Notes: a model not told the origin generated them from the sequence alone. 64,000 bases of DNA from Shimia_B sp038527375 (GCA_038527375.1 JBCBFU010000009.1:1-64000), one strand, 5' to 3'. Positions 42,805 through 52,000 are shown, counted from the first letter of the stretch. A program made the numbers and translations.

Positions 42805-42946
42805 GCCTCCGGCGGGAGTATTTGGGGACCATCGAAAGGCAAGGAGTGATCCCGGCGCGCGGCCCATCCCTTCTTCTGGCCGAAAATATCCCGGGGGGAT
42901 GGGGGCTGGCCCCCATTTAAGGCCGGGTGTGGGGGCTGGCCCCCAC
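42805..42946. repeat. interoperon repeats and two GGGGGCTGGCCCCC hairpins
   Basis: Between lysE and uvrD lie two opposite-facing copies of the interoperon repeat (42805-42838, 42873-42898). They are followed by TGGGGG-CTGG-CCCCCA (42900-42915) and GTGGGGG-CTGG-CCCCCAC (42929-42946), two near-identical hairpins 29 bp apart. The site separates convergent genes and probably acts as a bidirectional terminator or 3'-end stabiliser. Confidence 0.6.
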
Positions 42947-42965
42947 TCTTCAGCCGGTCAACAGA

Positions 42966-45389
42966 TCAAAACGGCACATCGTCCGCCTGCGACGCGGACT
43001 TGATGAACTTGGCCACCACGTTCTTGCTGCCGGCCTTGTCGAACTCGATCGTCAGCTTGTCACCCTCGATCCCCATAACCTCGCCATAGCCGAACTTCTG
43101 GTGGAAAACGCGGTCGCCTTCGGTAAAGGCCGAGGTCGCGTTCATGTCGATGACCATGTTCTTGGCCTCCGACGGTTGCGACATGCCCCGCTGTCCGGCG
43201 CGGGCCTGCAGCCGTTTCCAGCCGGGCGAATTGTAGACGTCGGCCTTGGACGCCTTGTCAAACATGTCCGACGCCGCCGCCCCTTGCATCGCGGGCGATG
43301 CCTGGCCCGCCATACCTGCGGCTCCATATCCACCGCCGTAAAGGCCGGGCGGGGTCAGAACGTCAACGTGGTCTTCGGGCAGCTCATCCACAAAGCGCGA
43401 GGGAAGCTGTGACTGCCATTGGCCGAATACGCGGCGGTTGGACGCGAAGGAGATCGTGCAAACCTCTTCCGCACGCGTGATGCCGACATAGGCGAGGCGA
43501 CGTTCCTCCTCGAGGCCTTTGAGGCCGCTCTCGTCCATGGAACGCTGCGACGGAAACAGCCCGTCCTCCCAACCGGGAAGGAAGACCATGGGAAATTCCA
43601 GACCCTTGGCCGCGTGGAGCGTCATGATCGACACCTTATCGTCGGCATCGTCCGAGGCATTGTCCATCACGAGGCTGACATGTTCGAGGAAACCTTGCAG
43701 GTTCTCGAAATTCTCCAGCGCCTTCACAAGCTCCTTGAGGTTGTCGAGCCGGCCCGGTGCCTCGGGCGTTTTGTCGTTTTGCCAGTGCCCGGTATAGCCC
43801 GATTCATCGAGGATCATTTCGGCCAGTTCGACATGAGTGTCCTGTTCGGCGCGGACCTGACCCGACCAGCGGTCGATACTTTCCACGAGTTCGCGCAGGG
43901 CCGCCCCGCCCTTCCCTTTGATCATTTGCGCCTGGACGGCGAGCCGCGCGCCTTCGTGCAGCGACACACCGTTGGTCCGCGCCATGGTCTGGATCGTCTG
44001 CTGGGCCTTGTCGCCGAGGCCCCTTTTGGGCGTGTTCACGATCCGCTCGAAGGCCAGATCGTCGTCTGGGGACGTGGCAAGGCGGAAGTAGGCCATGGCA
44101 TCGCGGATCTCCATCCGCTCGTAAAAGCGGGGGCCGCCGATCACGCGGTAGGGCAGACCGATGGTGAGGAAGCGGTCCTCGAACGCGCGCATCTGGTGGG
44201 AGGCGCGCACGAGGATGGCCATTTCGTTGAGTTGGATGGGCCGCATACCGCGCGTGCCGCGTTGGGCGGCCTCGATCTCTTCCCCGATCCAGCGGGCCTC
44301 TTCCTCGCCGTCCCAATGACCGATCAGGCGGACTTTTTCTCCGCCTTCCTTCGCCGTCCACAGCGTCTTGCCCAGGCGGCCTTGGTTGCCGTCGATCACG
44401 CCGGAGGCTGCGGCCAGGATGTGTTCGGTGGAGCGGTAGTTCTGTTCCAGCCGGACCACATGGGCGCCGGGGAAGTCTTTTTCGAACCGCAGAATGTTGC
44501 CGACCTCGGCCCCGCGCCAGCCATAGATCGACTGGTCGTCATCGCCCACGCAGCAGATGTTCTTGTTGGCCTCAGCCAGCAGACGCAGCCAGAGGTATTG
44601 GGCGACGTTCGTGTCCTGATATTCGTCCACGAGGATGTAGGGCAGATAGCGGTGATATTGCGCCAGCACATCCGGATGGTTTTGGAAGATTGTCACGCAG
44701 TGCAGCAGCAGATCGCCAAAATCGCAGGCGTTCAGGTCGATCAGGCGGCGCTGGTATGCGTCGTAGAGCTCCGTGCCACGGTGGTTATACGCCCCCGCCT
44801 CCGACGCGGGCACCTTGTCGGGAGTCCAGGCGCGGTTTTTCCAACTGTCGATGATGTGGAGAAGTTGGCGCGGCGGCCAGCGTTTGGGGTCGATATTTTC
44901 GGCCTCGACCAACTGCTTGAGCAGGCGCAGTTGGTCGTCGGTGTCTAGAATTGTGAAGTTGGGTTTGAGCCGCACCAGTTCGGCATGGCGGCGCAGCAAC
45001 TTGACGCTGATCGCGTGGAAGGTGCCCATCCAGGGCATCCCCGCCTCCTCGCGCCCCAGCATTGCGGCGACGCGGTTCTTCATCTCGCGCGCGGCCTTGT
45101 TGGTGAAGGTCACGGCAAGGATCTCGTTCTCGCGCGCGCGGCCCGTGTTCAGCAGGTGCGCGATGCGGGTGGTGAGCGCCTTTGTTTTGCCCGTACCTGC
45201 GCCTGCGAGCATCAGGACGGGGCCGTCCAGCTTTTCCACCGCCTCGCGTTGGGCCGGGTTCAGCGCATCGAGGTAGGGCGCGCCCTGCACGCCTGCCATT
45301 GGACCGGCGGCGGCGCGTTGTGACAGGCTACCCTGTTTGCGGGGGGCTGCGGCGGCCTCGAATGCGTCGTGATCATCATAACTGCTCAT
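42966..45389 (-). CDS. uvrD: ATP-dependent 3'-5' DNA helicase UvrD/PcrA
   Basis: An 807-residue SF1A helicase for nucleotide excision and mismatch repair. Motif I is AGAGTGKTKALTTRIAHLL, motif II ILVDEYQDTNVAQY, motif III CVGDDDQSIYGWRGAE and motif V/VI include TLHAAKGLEFPMVFLPG and VGITRAEE. The C-terminal region ends in the Tudor-like segment KFGYGEVMGIEGDKLTIEFD. ATG 45389 is preferred; the frame extends to a TTG at 45419. A GTTC-N7-GTTC LexA box lies 42 bp upstream. Confidence 0.95.
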   Translation of the reverse strand: MSSYDDHDAFEAAAAPRKQGSLSQRAAAGPMAGVQGAPYLDALNPAQREAVEKLDGPVLMLAGAGTGKTKALTTRIAHLLNTGRARENEILAVTFTNKAAREMKNRVAAMLGREEAGMPWMGTFHAISVKLLRRHAELVRLKPNFTILDTDDQLRLLKQLVEAENIDPKRWPPRQLLHIIDSWKNRAWTPDKVPASEAGAYNHRGTELYDAYQRRLIDLNACDFGDLLLHCVTIFQNHPDVLAQYHRYLPYILVDEYQDTNVAQYLWLRLLAEANKNICCVGDDDQSIYGWRGAEVGNILRFEKDFPGAHVVRLEQNYRSTEHILAAASGVIDGNQGRLGKTLWTAKEGGEKVRLIGHWDGEEEARWIGEEIEAAQRGTRGMRPIQLNEMAILVRASHQMRAFEDRFLTIGLPYRVIGGPRFYERMEIRDAMAYFRLATSPDDDLAFERIVNTPKRGLGDKAQQTIQTMARTNGVSLHEGARLAVQAQMIKGKGGAALRELVESIDRWSGQVRAEQDTHVELAEMILDESGYTGHWQNDKTPEAPGRLDNLKELVKALENFENLQGFLEHVSLVMDNASDDADDKVSIMTLHAAKGLEFPMVFLPGWEDGLFPSQRSMDESGLKGLEEERRLAYVGITRAEEVCTISFASNRRVFGQWQSQLPSRFVDELPEDHVDVLTPPGLYGGGYGAAGMAGQASPAMQGAAASDMFDKASKADVYNSPGWKRLQARAGQRGMSQPSEAKNMVIDMNATSAFTEGDRVFHQKFGYGEVMGIEGDKLTIEFDKAGSKNVVAKFIKSASQADDVPF

Positions 45390-45430
45390 GCCCTGCACAT
45401 TAGCCTTTGGTTGGTCCAAAGCAAAGGCGT

Positions 45431-45445
45431 GTTCGCGCTCTGTTC
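45431..45445. promoter_or_regulatory. LexA (SOS) box
   Basis: GTTC (45431-45434), seven bases, GTTC (45442-45445) is an exact match to the alphaproteobacterial LexA operator GTTC-N7-GTTC. It lies 42 bp before the uvrD ATG and 40 bp before the chosen start of the divergent oxidase gene. Confidence 0.65.
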
Positions 45446-45484
45446 ATGCGGAAATCGCTTGTGACGCGCGGGCGGGCGCGCAAC

Positions 45485-46645
45485 ATGGCGCGCATGGTGA
45501 GCAATTCTGATCTGGATCTGGACTTCCCCGCGGTGTCGGACCTGCGGCGCAAGGCCCGGGCACGCATCCCGCATTTCGCGTTTGAATATCTCGACAGCGG
45601 AACAGGGGACGAGTTGCAGGTGGCGCGGAACCGGGCGGCGCTGGATGCGGTGCAGTTTCTGCCCGACATCCTGTGCGGCCCCATGGCACCGGATTTCACG
45701 ACGTCTCTTCTGGGCCGTGAGTATGGGCGGCCGTTTGGCATCGCACCGGTGGGCATGTCCGGGCTGATGTGGCCGGGGGCGGAACGCATCCTTGCGGCGG
45801 CCGCTGCGCGCAACCGCATCCCCTACGGTCTGTCGACGGTGGCCACGAAATTGCCTGAAGAGGTCGGGCCCGTGGCGGGCGATATGGGGTGGTTTCAACT
45901 CTACGCACCCGACGACACCGAGATCCTGAAGGATATTCTGGAACGTGCGCGCGCGTCCGGGTTCACGACGCTGGTTCTCACGGTGGATGTCCCCGATGAC
46001 AGCCGCCGAGAACGGCAACGCCGCGCCAAGCTGAGCCTGCCACCCAAGATCGACGCCCGCATGGTGTGGGAGATCGCGACCCACCCCCGGTGGTCACTGG
46101 GCACATTGCGCGAGGGGCGGCCACGGCTGAAACTGGCGGAAGGCTACCTCAAGGACACGGGCTCGCGCAGTTCGACGGCCCATGCGGGCCACGTGATCCG
46201 GGGCCGCCCCGGATGGGACTATATCGAGACGTTGCGCGGCCTTTGGGACGGACATCTGATCATCAAGGGTGTGATGGACCCCGATCATGCGGTGCGCCTC
46301 GTGGGGATGGGCGCGGATGCGATCTGGGTGTCGAACCATTCGGGGCGCCAGTTTGAGGGCGGGCCGGCGTCGATCACGCAACTGCCCAAGGTGCGCGCCG
46401 CCTTAGGGCCCGACACCCCAATTGTCTTTGACAGCGGCGTGGCGACCGGCATGGACATCCTGCGTGCGCGGGCGCTCGGGGCAGATTTCGTGATGCTGGG
46501 TCGCGCGTGGCACTACGCGGTTGCCGCGCTTGGCGCCGCAGGTCCCGATCATCTGATCCATATTCTGACCGACGACATGAAGCTGAATATGGCGCAGATC
46601 GGCGCAAAGGATCTGTCAGACCTTTCGCGCCGATTGATGCGATAA
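45485..46645 (+). CDS. FMN-dependent alpha-hydroxy acid oxidase/dehydrogenase (LldD-like)
   Basis: A 386-residue TIM-barrel flavoenzyme oxidising L-2-hydroxyacids, most likely L-lactate to pyruvate. Visible signatures are FAFEYLDSGTGDE, PFGIAPVGMSGLMWPGAE, TLVLTVDVPDDSRRER, the active-site ISNHSGRQ-type motif (VSNHSGRQFEG) and the FMN phosphate loop VFDSGVATGMDILRARALGA. Alternative starts are ATG 45446 and 45494; none has a clear Shine-Dalgarno. Membrane-associated dehydrogenase versus oxidase cannot be decided from this. Confidence 0.88.
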   Translation: MARMVSNSDLDLDFPAVSDLRRKARARIPHFAFEYLDSGTGDELQVARNRAALDAVQFLPDILCGPMAPDFTTSLLGREYGRPFGIAPVGMSGLMWPGAERILAAAAARNRIPYGLSTVATKLPEEVGPVAGDMGWFQLYAPDDTEILKDILERARASGFTTLVLTVDVPDDSRRERQRRAKLSLPPKIDARMVWEIATHPRWSLGTLREGRPRLKLAEGYLKDTGSRSSTAHAGHVIRGRPGWDYIETLRGLWDGHLIIKGVMDPDHAVRLVGMGADAIWVSNHSGRQFEGGPASITQLPKVRAALGPDTPIVFDSGVATGMDILRARALGADFVMLGRAWHYAVAALGAAGPDHLIHILTDDMKLNMAQIGAKDLSDLSRRLMR

Positions 46646-46673
46646 TTGAACGTTTGCCGCGGTGGGCTGCGCG

Positions 46674-47378
46674 CTAGCTGACGCGCAGGGCCTCGGCATC
46701 ACCTAAAAAGCCCGCGGACCGAGGCGTGTGCGTATCCCGCGCAGCTTCCACTGCTGTCCGCACATCGACATCATCCAGCCGCGTGACGCTGCCTTCGATG
46801 TCCTCGATCAGGCGCCGCACCGTATTGCACGCGCGCGACAGGGTATCGGTCGCGGTGGCATTGATATCCGAGGACGCCGAGCCGACGGTTGTCAGGAAAT
46901 CGAGACCGTCCGAGATTTGGTGCAGCCGCATGTTGGCCTGCGCTGCAAAGTAACGGATGTCGCTGTGCGTTGTGCGCACTTCGTTCAGCGTGGCCTTGGG
47001 TTCGGGCGGGGACACTTCCGGACCGCGCACGGACAGCACGCGCACCCGGCCCGACCGTGTAACCAGCCGGGTCATTGCGATGGTCGACATCGCCCCTTTG
47101 CCACCGCCCTCTTCCAGCTTTTCGAGCCGCTGGGGCGCGCCGGTTTCTGCACATCGCAAAATGGCCGAAGACACGACCCGAAATTCTTCGCGCGAGACAA
47201 GTTCGCTCAACCCGTTGGCGTCTTCCGCGTTGTCGCGGGTTCCCCCAATTTCCCGAAACGCCGCATTACACGCGACCAATTCAACTTCTCCTGTGTCTTT
47301 GGGCTCAAACAGCGCCGCAGAATGACCCAGCCATTCCAATTCGGCCTCGAGCAGATCTGTATCGTCGGAAGTGAACAT
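46674..47378 (-). CDS. PAS-like signalling protein, function unknown
   Basis: A 234-residue soluble protein. Residues 1-120 look like a PAS fold (LEWLGHSAALFEPKDTGEVE, LVACNAAFREIGG and a closing MTRLVTRSGRVRVLSVRG). Residues 130-215 are helical (SDIRYFAAQANMRLHQISDG onward), perhaps a degenerate dimerisation region. No kinase, cyclase or DNA-binding domain follows. It may be a stand-alone sensor or scaffold. It is divergent from pyc; CtrA-type half-sites lie 80-130 bp upstream of its start. Confidence 0.55.
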   Translation of the reverse strand: MFTSDDTDLLEAELEWLGHSAALFEPKDTGEVELVACNAAFREIGGTRDNAEDANGLSELVSREEFRVVSSAILRCAETGAPQRLEKLEEGGGKGAMSTIAMTRLVTRSGRVRVLSVRGPEVSPPEPKATLNEVRTTHSDIRYFAAQANMRLHQISDGLDFLTTVGSASSDINATATDTLSRACNTVRRLIEDIEGSVTRLDDVDVRTAVEAARDTHTPRSAGFLGDAEALRVS

Positions 47379-47456
47379 AACCAGTACCTCGCCATTTACT
47401 CGGGCCTATTTGCGGCCTCATGGTTTCAGAGAGGTTAAAAAAACCAACCGCATACC

Positions 47457-47506
47457 ATGGTTAATCCGTACAATCTTAGGAGCATCTCGCGCCTTTGCTT
47501 AACCAT
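47457..47506. promoter_or_regulatory. inverted pair of CtrA-type half-sites
   Basis: CATGGTTAA (47456-47464) and TTAACCATG (47499-47507) form 9-bp inverted arms 34 bp apart; each contains TTAACCAT on one strand. They lie between the PAS-like gene and pyc. Confidence 0.4.
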
Positions 47507-47556
47507 GATACAGAATGTCGGAGCGAAGGGCCCGAGATCGGCCAAAAGAGGTCAGA

Positions 47557-47576
47557 TATGCTGCAAATGCAGCATA
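47557..47576. promoter_or_regulatory. perfect 20-bp inverted repeat, probable pyc operator
   Basis: TATGCTGCA-AA-TGCAGCATA has 9-bp perfect arms with a 2-bp centre and lies 88 bp before the pyc ATG. Its central GCTGCAAATGCAGC recalls the TTTGCAAA-type sites of RamB/PccR-family regulators of acyl-CoA and anaplerotic metabolism, but the match is only partial. Confidence 0.5.
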
Positions 47577-47663
47577 CTGCCCCGGATACCCACGTCTACG
47601 GATGGACCCCGCGGCCAGAATTGCATACTCCACCGCTCAAAAGCCCAACGACGGAGGTCCCCA

Positions 47664-50600
47664 ATGGCCGAATTCAGCAAAATCCTTGTCGCCAACCGCG
47701 GCGAAATCGCGATCCGGGTCATGCGGGCAGCCAACGAGCTTGGCAAGAAAACCGTGGCCGTCTTCGCGGAAGAGGACAAGCTGGGGCTGCACCGGTTCAA
47801 GGCGGACGAAGCGTATCGCATCGGTGAAGGATTGGGGCCGGTTCAGGCGTACCTGGCCATTGACGAGATCATCCGCGTGGCCAAGGAATGCGGCGCGGAC
47901 GCGATCCACCCGGGTTATGGCCTGTTGTCGGAAAACCCTGATTTCGTGGACGCCTGCGCGGCCAACGGCATCACCTTTATCGGACCCAAGGCCGCGACCA
48001 TGCGCGCGTTGGGCGACAAGGCCAGCGCGCGGCGGGTCGCGATCGAGGCCGATGTGCCCGTCATCCCGGCCACCGAGGTGCTGGGCGATGATATGGACGC
48101 CATCAAAAAGGAAGCGGCCGAGATCGGGTATCCCCTGATGCTCAAGGCGTCGTGGGGCGGCGGCGGCCGCGGGATGCGTCCGATCTTTTCCGAGGACGAG
48201 CTGGAAGAGAAAGTGCTCGAAGGCCGGCGCGAGGCCGAGGCGGCCTTTGGCAATGGCGAAGGCTATCTGGAAAAGATGATCCAGAAGGCCCGGCACGTGG
48301 AGGTTCAGATCCTCGGCGACAGCCATGGCTCCATCTACCACCTGTGGGAGCGCGACTGCTCGGTCCAGCGCCGCAACCAGAAGGTCGTCGAACGCGCCCC
48401 TGCCCCATACCTGTCCCCCGCCCAGCGCGAGGAAATCTGCGCATTGGGTCGCAAGATCTGTGAACATGTGAACTATGAATGCGCGGGCACGGTCGAATTC
48501 CTGATGGATATGGCCACGGGCAAATTCTACTTCATTGAGGTCAACCCGCGGGTGCAGGTGGAACACACCGTGACCGAGGAAGTGACCGGCATCGACATCG
48601 TGCAGGCGCAAATCAAAATCGCCGAGGGCAAGAGCCTCGTTGAGGCGACGGGCGTGGCCAGCCAATATGACGTGCAGTTGAACGGTCACGCGATCCAGTG
48701 CCGCGTTACGACCGAAGACCCGACCAACAACTTCATCCCCGATTATGGCCGCATCACCGCCTATCGCGGCGCGACCGGCATGGGCATCCGCCTGGACGGC
48801 GGCACGGCCTATTCGGGCGCGGTCATCACACGCTATTACGATTCGCTTCTGGAAAAGGTCACCGCCTGGGCGCCCACGCCAGAGGCCGCGATTGCGCGGA
48901 TGGACCGGGCGCTGCGCGAGTTTCGAATTCGCGGCGTGTCGACCAACATCGCGTTTGTCGAAAACCTGCTCAAACACCCGACCTTCCTGAACTACGAATA
49001 CCACACCAAGTTCATCGACGAGACGCCCGAGCTCTTTGCCTTCAAAAAGCGCCGCGATCGGGCCACCAAGATCCTGACCTATATCGCGGACATCACCGTG
49101 AACGGGCATCCCGAAACCGAAGGGCGGCCCCTGCCCAGCGCGGATGTCAAAGACCCGCGCGCGCCCAAGCCGCTGACCGACACGCCGCAACCCGGCACGC
49201 GTAATATCCTCGAGGAATTCGGCCCGCAGGCCGTGGCCGACTGGATGAAAGACCAGCAGCAATTGCTAATCACCGACACCACCATGCGCGACGGGCACCA
49301 ATCCCTGCTCGCCACGCGGATGCGGTCCATCGACATGGTGCGCGTCGCACCCACCTATGCCGCGAACCTGCCACAGCTGTTCTCGGTCGAATGCTGGGGC
49401 GGTGCGACCTTCGACGTGGCCTATCGCTTCCTTCAGGAATGCCCGTGGCAACGCCTGCGCGACCTGCGCGCGCGGATGCCCAATATCATGACGCAGATGC
49501 TGCTGCGCGGATCGAACGGCGTGGGCTATACGAACTACCCCGACAACGTGGTGCAGTTCTTTGTCAAACAGGCGGCTGAGACCGGGATCGATGTCTTCCG
49601 AGTCTTCGACAGCCTCAACTGGGTCGAAAACATGCGCGTCGCCATGGACGCCGTGATCGAACAGAACAAGGTCTGCGAAGGCACGATCTGCTACACCGGC
49701 GATATCCACGATCCCGCGCGCGCCAAGTATGACGTGAAATACTACGTCGACATGGCCAAGGAGCTTGAGAAGGCTGGCGCGCATGTGCTGGGCCTCAAGG
49801 ACATGGCCGGGCTGCTGAAACCCGGCGCGGCCCGCGTTCTGGTCAAAGCGCTCAAGGAGGAGGTCGGCCTGCCGATCCACTTCCACACCCATGACACCGC
49901 GGGCATCGCAACGGCGACCATCCTCGCCGCAGCAGAGGCCGGCGTCGACGCGGTCGATGCGGCGATGGACAGCTTCTCGGGCAACACGTCACAGGCGACA
50001 CTGGGCACCGTGGTCGAAGCGCTCAAAGGCGCAGACCGCGACACGGGCCTCAGCATTGCCGCGATCCGCGATATCTCGAACTACTTCGAGACCGTGCGCG
50101 GGCACTACGCCGCGTTTGAATCCGGTCTTCAGGCCCCGGCGTCGGAGGTCTATCTGCACGAGATGCCGGGCGGTCAGTTCACCAACCTCAAGGCGCAGGC
50201 ACGCTCGCTGGGCCTGGAAGAGCGTTGGCACGAGGTCGCGCAGACCTATGCCGATGTGAACCAGATGTTTGGCGACATCGTGAAAGTCACCCCGTCCTCC
50301 AAAGTTGTGGGCGACATGGCGCTGATGATGGTCAGCCAGAACCTGACCCGGGGTGAGGTCGAAGATCCGGAGGTCGAGGTTGCCTTCCCCGACAGCGTGA
50401 TCGGCATGATGCGCGGGGATTTGGGTACGCCTCCGGGCGGATTCCCCCACGGTATCCAAAGCAAAGTGTTGAAGGGCGAGGCCCCTCTGAAGGATCGCCC
50501 GGGCAAGGACCTGCCCCCCGTCGATCTGGAGAAGACCCGCGCCCAAGTGTCCGGAGAGCTTGAGGGCCTGACCATCGATGACGAGGACCTGAACGGCTAT

Positions 50601-51107
50601 CTGATGTATCCAAAGGTCTTCATGGATTACATGGGCCGCCACCGCACCTACGGCCCGGTCCGCACCCTGCCCACCAAGACGTTCTTCTACGGCATGGGGC
50701 CCGGCGAAGAGATCACGGCCGAGATCGACCCGGGCAAGACGCTCGAAATCCGGATGCAGGCCCTGGGGGAAACCAGCGCCGAAGGCGAAGCGCGCGTGTT
50801 CTTTGAACTCAACGGTCAGCCGCGTGTCATCCGGGTCCCCAACCGCAAGGTGAAGGCCGAAACGATTGCCCGGCCCAAGGCCGAGGCCGGGAATGCCGCC
50901 CATGTGGGTGCGCCGATGCCCGGTGTTGTGGCTTCCATCGGCGTGCAGGCGGGTCAAAAGGTGGCCGAGGGCGACCTGCTTTTGACCATCGAGGCGATGA
51001 AGATGGAAACCGGTCTGCATGCCGAGCGCGACGGGGTCGTCAAGGCCGTCCACGTCACGGCAGGCGCCCAGATCGACGCCAAGGACCTGCTGGTCGAAAT
51101 GGAGTGA
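47664..51107 (+). CDS. pyc: pyruvate carboxylase
   Basis: A 1147-residue biotin enzyme converting pyruvate and bicarbonate to oxaloacetate with ATP (anaplerosis). The biotin carboxylase domain is residues 1-455 (VANRGEIAIRVMRAANELG, KASWGGGGRGMR and EVNPRVQVEHTVTEEVTG). The carboxyltransferase domain begins at about 533 (ITDTTMRDGHQSLLATRMRS; the usual RDAHQ reads RDGHQ). The biotinyl domain ends the protein, with the biotin lysine in EAMKMET near residue 1112. ATG 47664 follows a strong acggaggt. Its length is normal. Confidence 0.97.
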   Translation: MAEFSKILVANRGEIAIRVMRAANELGKKTVAVFAEEDKLGLHRFKADEAYRIGEGLGPVQAYLAIDEIIRVAKECGADAIHPGYGLLSENPDFVDACAANGITFIGPKAATMRALGDKASARRVAIEADVPVIPATEVLGDDMDAIKKEAAEIGYPLMLKASWGGGGRGMRPIFSEDELEEKVLEGRREAEAAFGNGEGYLEKMIQKARHVEVQILGDSHGSIYHLWERDCSVQRRNQKVVERAPAPYLSPAQREEICALGRKICEHVNYECAGTVEFLMDMATGKFYFIEVNPRVQVEHTVTEEVTGIDIVQAQIKIAEGKSLVEATGVASQYDVQLNGHAIQCRVTTEDPTNNFIPDYGRITAYRGATGMGIRLDGGTAYSGAVITRYYDSLLEKVTAWAPTPEAAIARMDRALREFRIRGVSTNIAFVENLLKHPTFLNYEYHTKFIDETPELFAFKKRRDRATKILTYIADITVNGHPETEGRPLPSADVKDPRAPKPLTDTPQPGTRNILEEFGPQAVADWMKDQQQLLITDTTMRDGHQSLLATRMRSIDMVRVAPTYAANLPQLFSVECWGGATFDVAYRFLQECPWQRLRDLRARMPNIMTQMLLRGSNGVGYTNYPDNVVQFFVKQAAETGIDVFRVFDSLNWVENMRVAMDAVIEQNKVCEGTICYTGDIHDPARAKYDVKYYVDMAKELEKAGAHVLGLKDMAGLLKPGAARVLVKALKEEVGLPIHFHTHDTAGIATATILAAAEAGVDAVDAAMDSFSGNTSQATLGTVVEALKGADRDTGLSIAAIRDISNYFETVRGHYAAFESGLQAPASEVYLHEMPGGQFTNLKAQARSLGLEERWHEVAQTYADVNQMFGDIVKVTPSSKVVGDMALMMVSQNLTRGEVEDPEVEVAFPDSVIGMMRGDLGTPPGGFPHGIQSKVLKGEAPLKDRPGKDLPPVDLEKTRAQVSGELEGLTIDDEDLNGYLMYPKVFMDYMGRHRTYGPVRTLPTKTFFYGMGPGEEITAEIDPGKTLEIRMQALGETSAEGEARVFFELNGQPRVIRVPNRKVKAETIARPKAEAGNAAHVGAPMPGVVASIGVQAGQKVAEGDLLLTIEAMKMETGLHAERDGVVKAVHVTAGAQIDAKDLLVEME

Positions 51108-51136
51108 TCGGTCCGCCAGTGGCGGCCTAATCCTGC

Positions 51137-51170
51137 GGGGCATCCGAATTCGGGTGCCCCGTTGCGTTTG
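51137..51170 (+). terminator. probable pyc terminator
   Basis: GGGGCATCCGAATTCGGGTG then CCCC (51137-51160) is a near-perfect dyad with one mismatched pair, followed by a T-containing stretch (gttgcgtttg). It starts 30 bp after the pyc stop codon. Confidence 0.55.
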
Positions 51171-51237
51171 TGCCGTTGCATCCCCCACCCCGTTGCTGTG
51201 AGGGTTCGCATAGCGGCAAACATCGGGGGGTCAGCAC

Positions 51238-51624
51238 ATGTTCGCAATCACATCACTTTATGCCGGGTTGCTGGCGCTTGTTCTGCTGACACTCACGTGG
51301 CGCGTGATCCAAGGCCGGCATGCCCATCAGGTCAGCCTCGGAGACGGCGGCGACAAAAGCATGATGCGCCGGGTCCGCGCCCACGGGAATGCTGCCGAGA
51401 CGATCCCGATCGGGCTGATCCTCTTGGGGCTGGCCGAGGCACAGGGCGCACCGGGGATCGCGCTCCATGCACTGGGTGTGTGTCTGCTCGTGGGACGGGT
51501 TCTGCACGGGTTGGCGTTGAGCCGCCCAAAACCGTGGCCGTTCGGACGTATCGCCGGGATGGGCCTGACGCTGTTGATGCTGGGCGTCGCCGCAATCGGC
51601 CTTGTGGTGCATTCGATCCTCTAG
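51238..51624 (+). CDS. MAPEG family membrane protein
   Basis: A 128-residue protein with four membrane helices and the MAPEG pattern (ITSLYAGLLALVLLTLTWRV, then RVRAHGNAAETIPIGLILLG). The family includes glutathione-dependent enzymes, but the bacterial members mostly lack assigned reactions. ATG 51238 is preceded by ggggggtcag. It is downstream of the pyc terminator and probably has its own promoter. Confidence 0.85.
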   Translation: MFAITSLYAGLLALVLLTLTWRVIQGRHAHQVSLGDGGDKSMMRRVRAHGNAAETIPIGLILLGLAEAQGAPGIALHALGVCLLVGRVLHGLALSRPKPWPFGRIAGMGLTLLMLGVAAIGLVVHSIL

Positions 51625-51925
51625 GCCGTCCCGACATGACCACGGTGGAGCACGCATCCCGTGAGTGTAAGGTCGCCTTCTCCCAGTCCGAGGCGGCCTT
51701 TGGGTGGTCCCATGCGGCTCGACACCGGGCCATGCCGGATGCGTGTGCTTGCACCGGTGACAGGTCCCGCGTCAGAGGGAAGAAACCCCGGGGTTCCCCG
51801 GTCGTCACGTCACTTGGCATAAGCCGGGCCCGCGCCCGCGGCGGGGTGCAATTTTTCGCTGAAAATAAGTTTTTTGCCCTTGCAGGGCGCGGCGCGTGAC
51901 AGTATCTCACGGCTCACCCAAGGAA
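51625..51925 (+). other. 301-bp gene-free stretch with tRNA promoter
   Basis: Nothing coding was found. A candidate promoter for tRNA-Gly has TTGCAG (51880-51885), a 17-bp spacer and TATCTC (51903-51908). A short AT-rich patch (tttttcgctgaaaataagtt) lies just upstream, like an UP element. The rest is GC-rich and without visible repeats. Confidence 0.5.
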
Positions 51926-52000
51926 GCGGGCGTAGCTCAGGGGTAGAGCATAACCTTGCCAAGGTTAGGGTCGGGCGTTCGAATCGCCTCGCCCGCTCCA
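51926..52000 (+). tRNA. tRNA-Gly (anticodon GCC), CCA encoded
   Basis: The acceptor arm GCGGGCG pairs with CGCCCGC, followed by T and an encoded CCA (51998-52000). The anticodon arm TAACC-TTGCCAA-GGTTA gives anticodon GCC, reading GGC/GGU. The D arm (tagctcaggggtagagc) and T loop (ttcgaat) are standard. A terminator follows. Confidence 0.95.

Noticed and set aside
47637..49262. 541-codon open frame antisense to pyc
   Set aside because: It lies inside the biotin carboxylase domain region and has no supporting start or domain.
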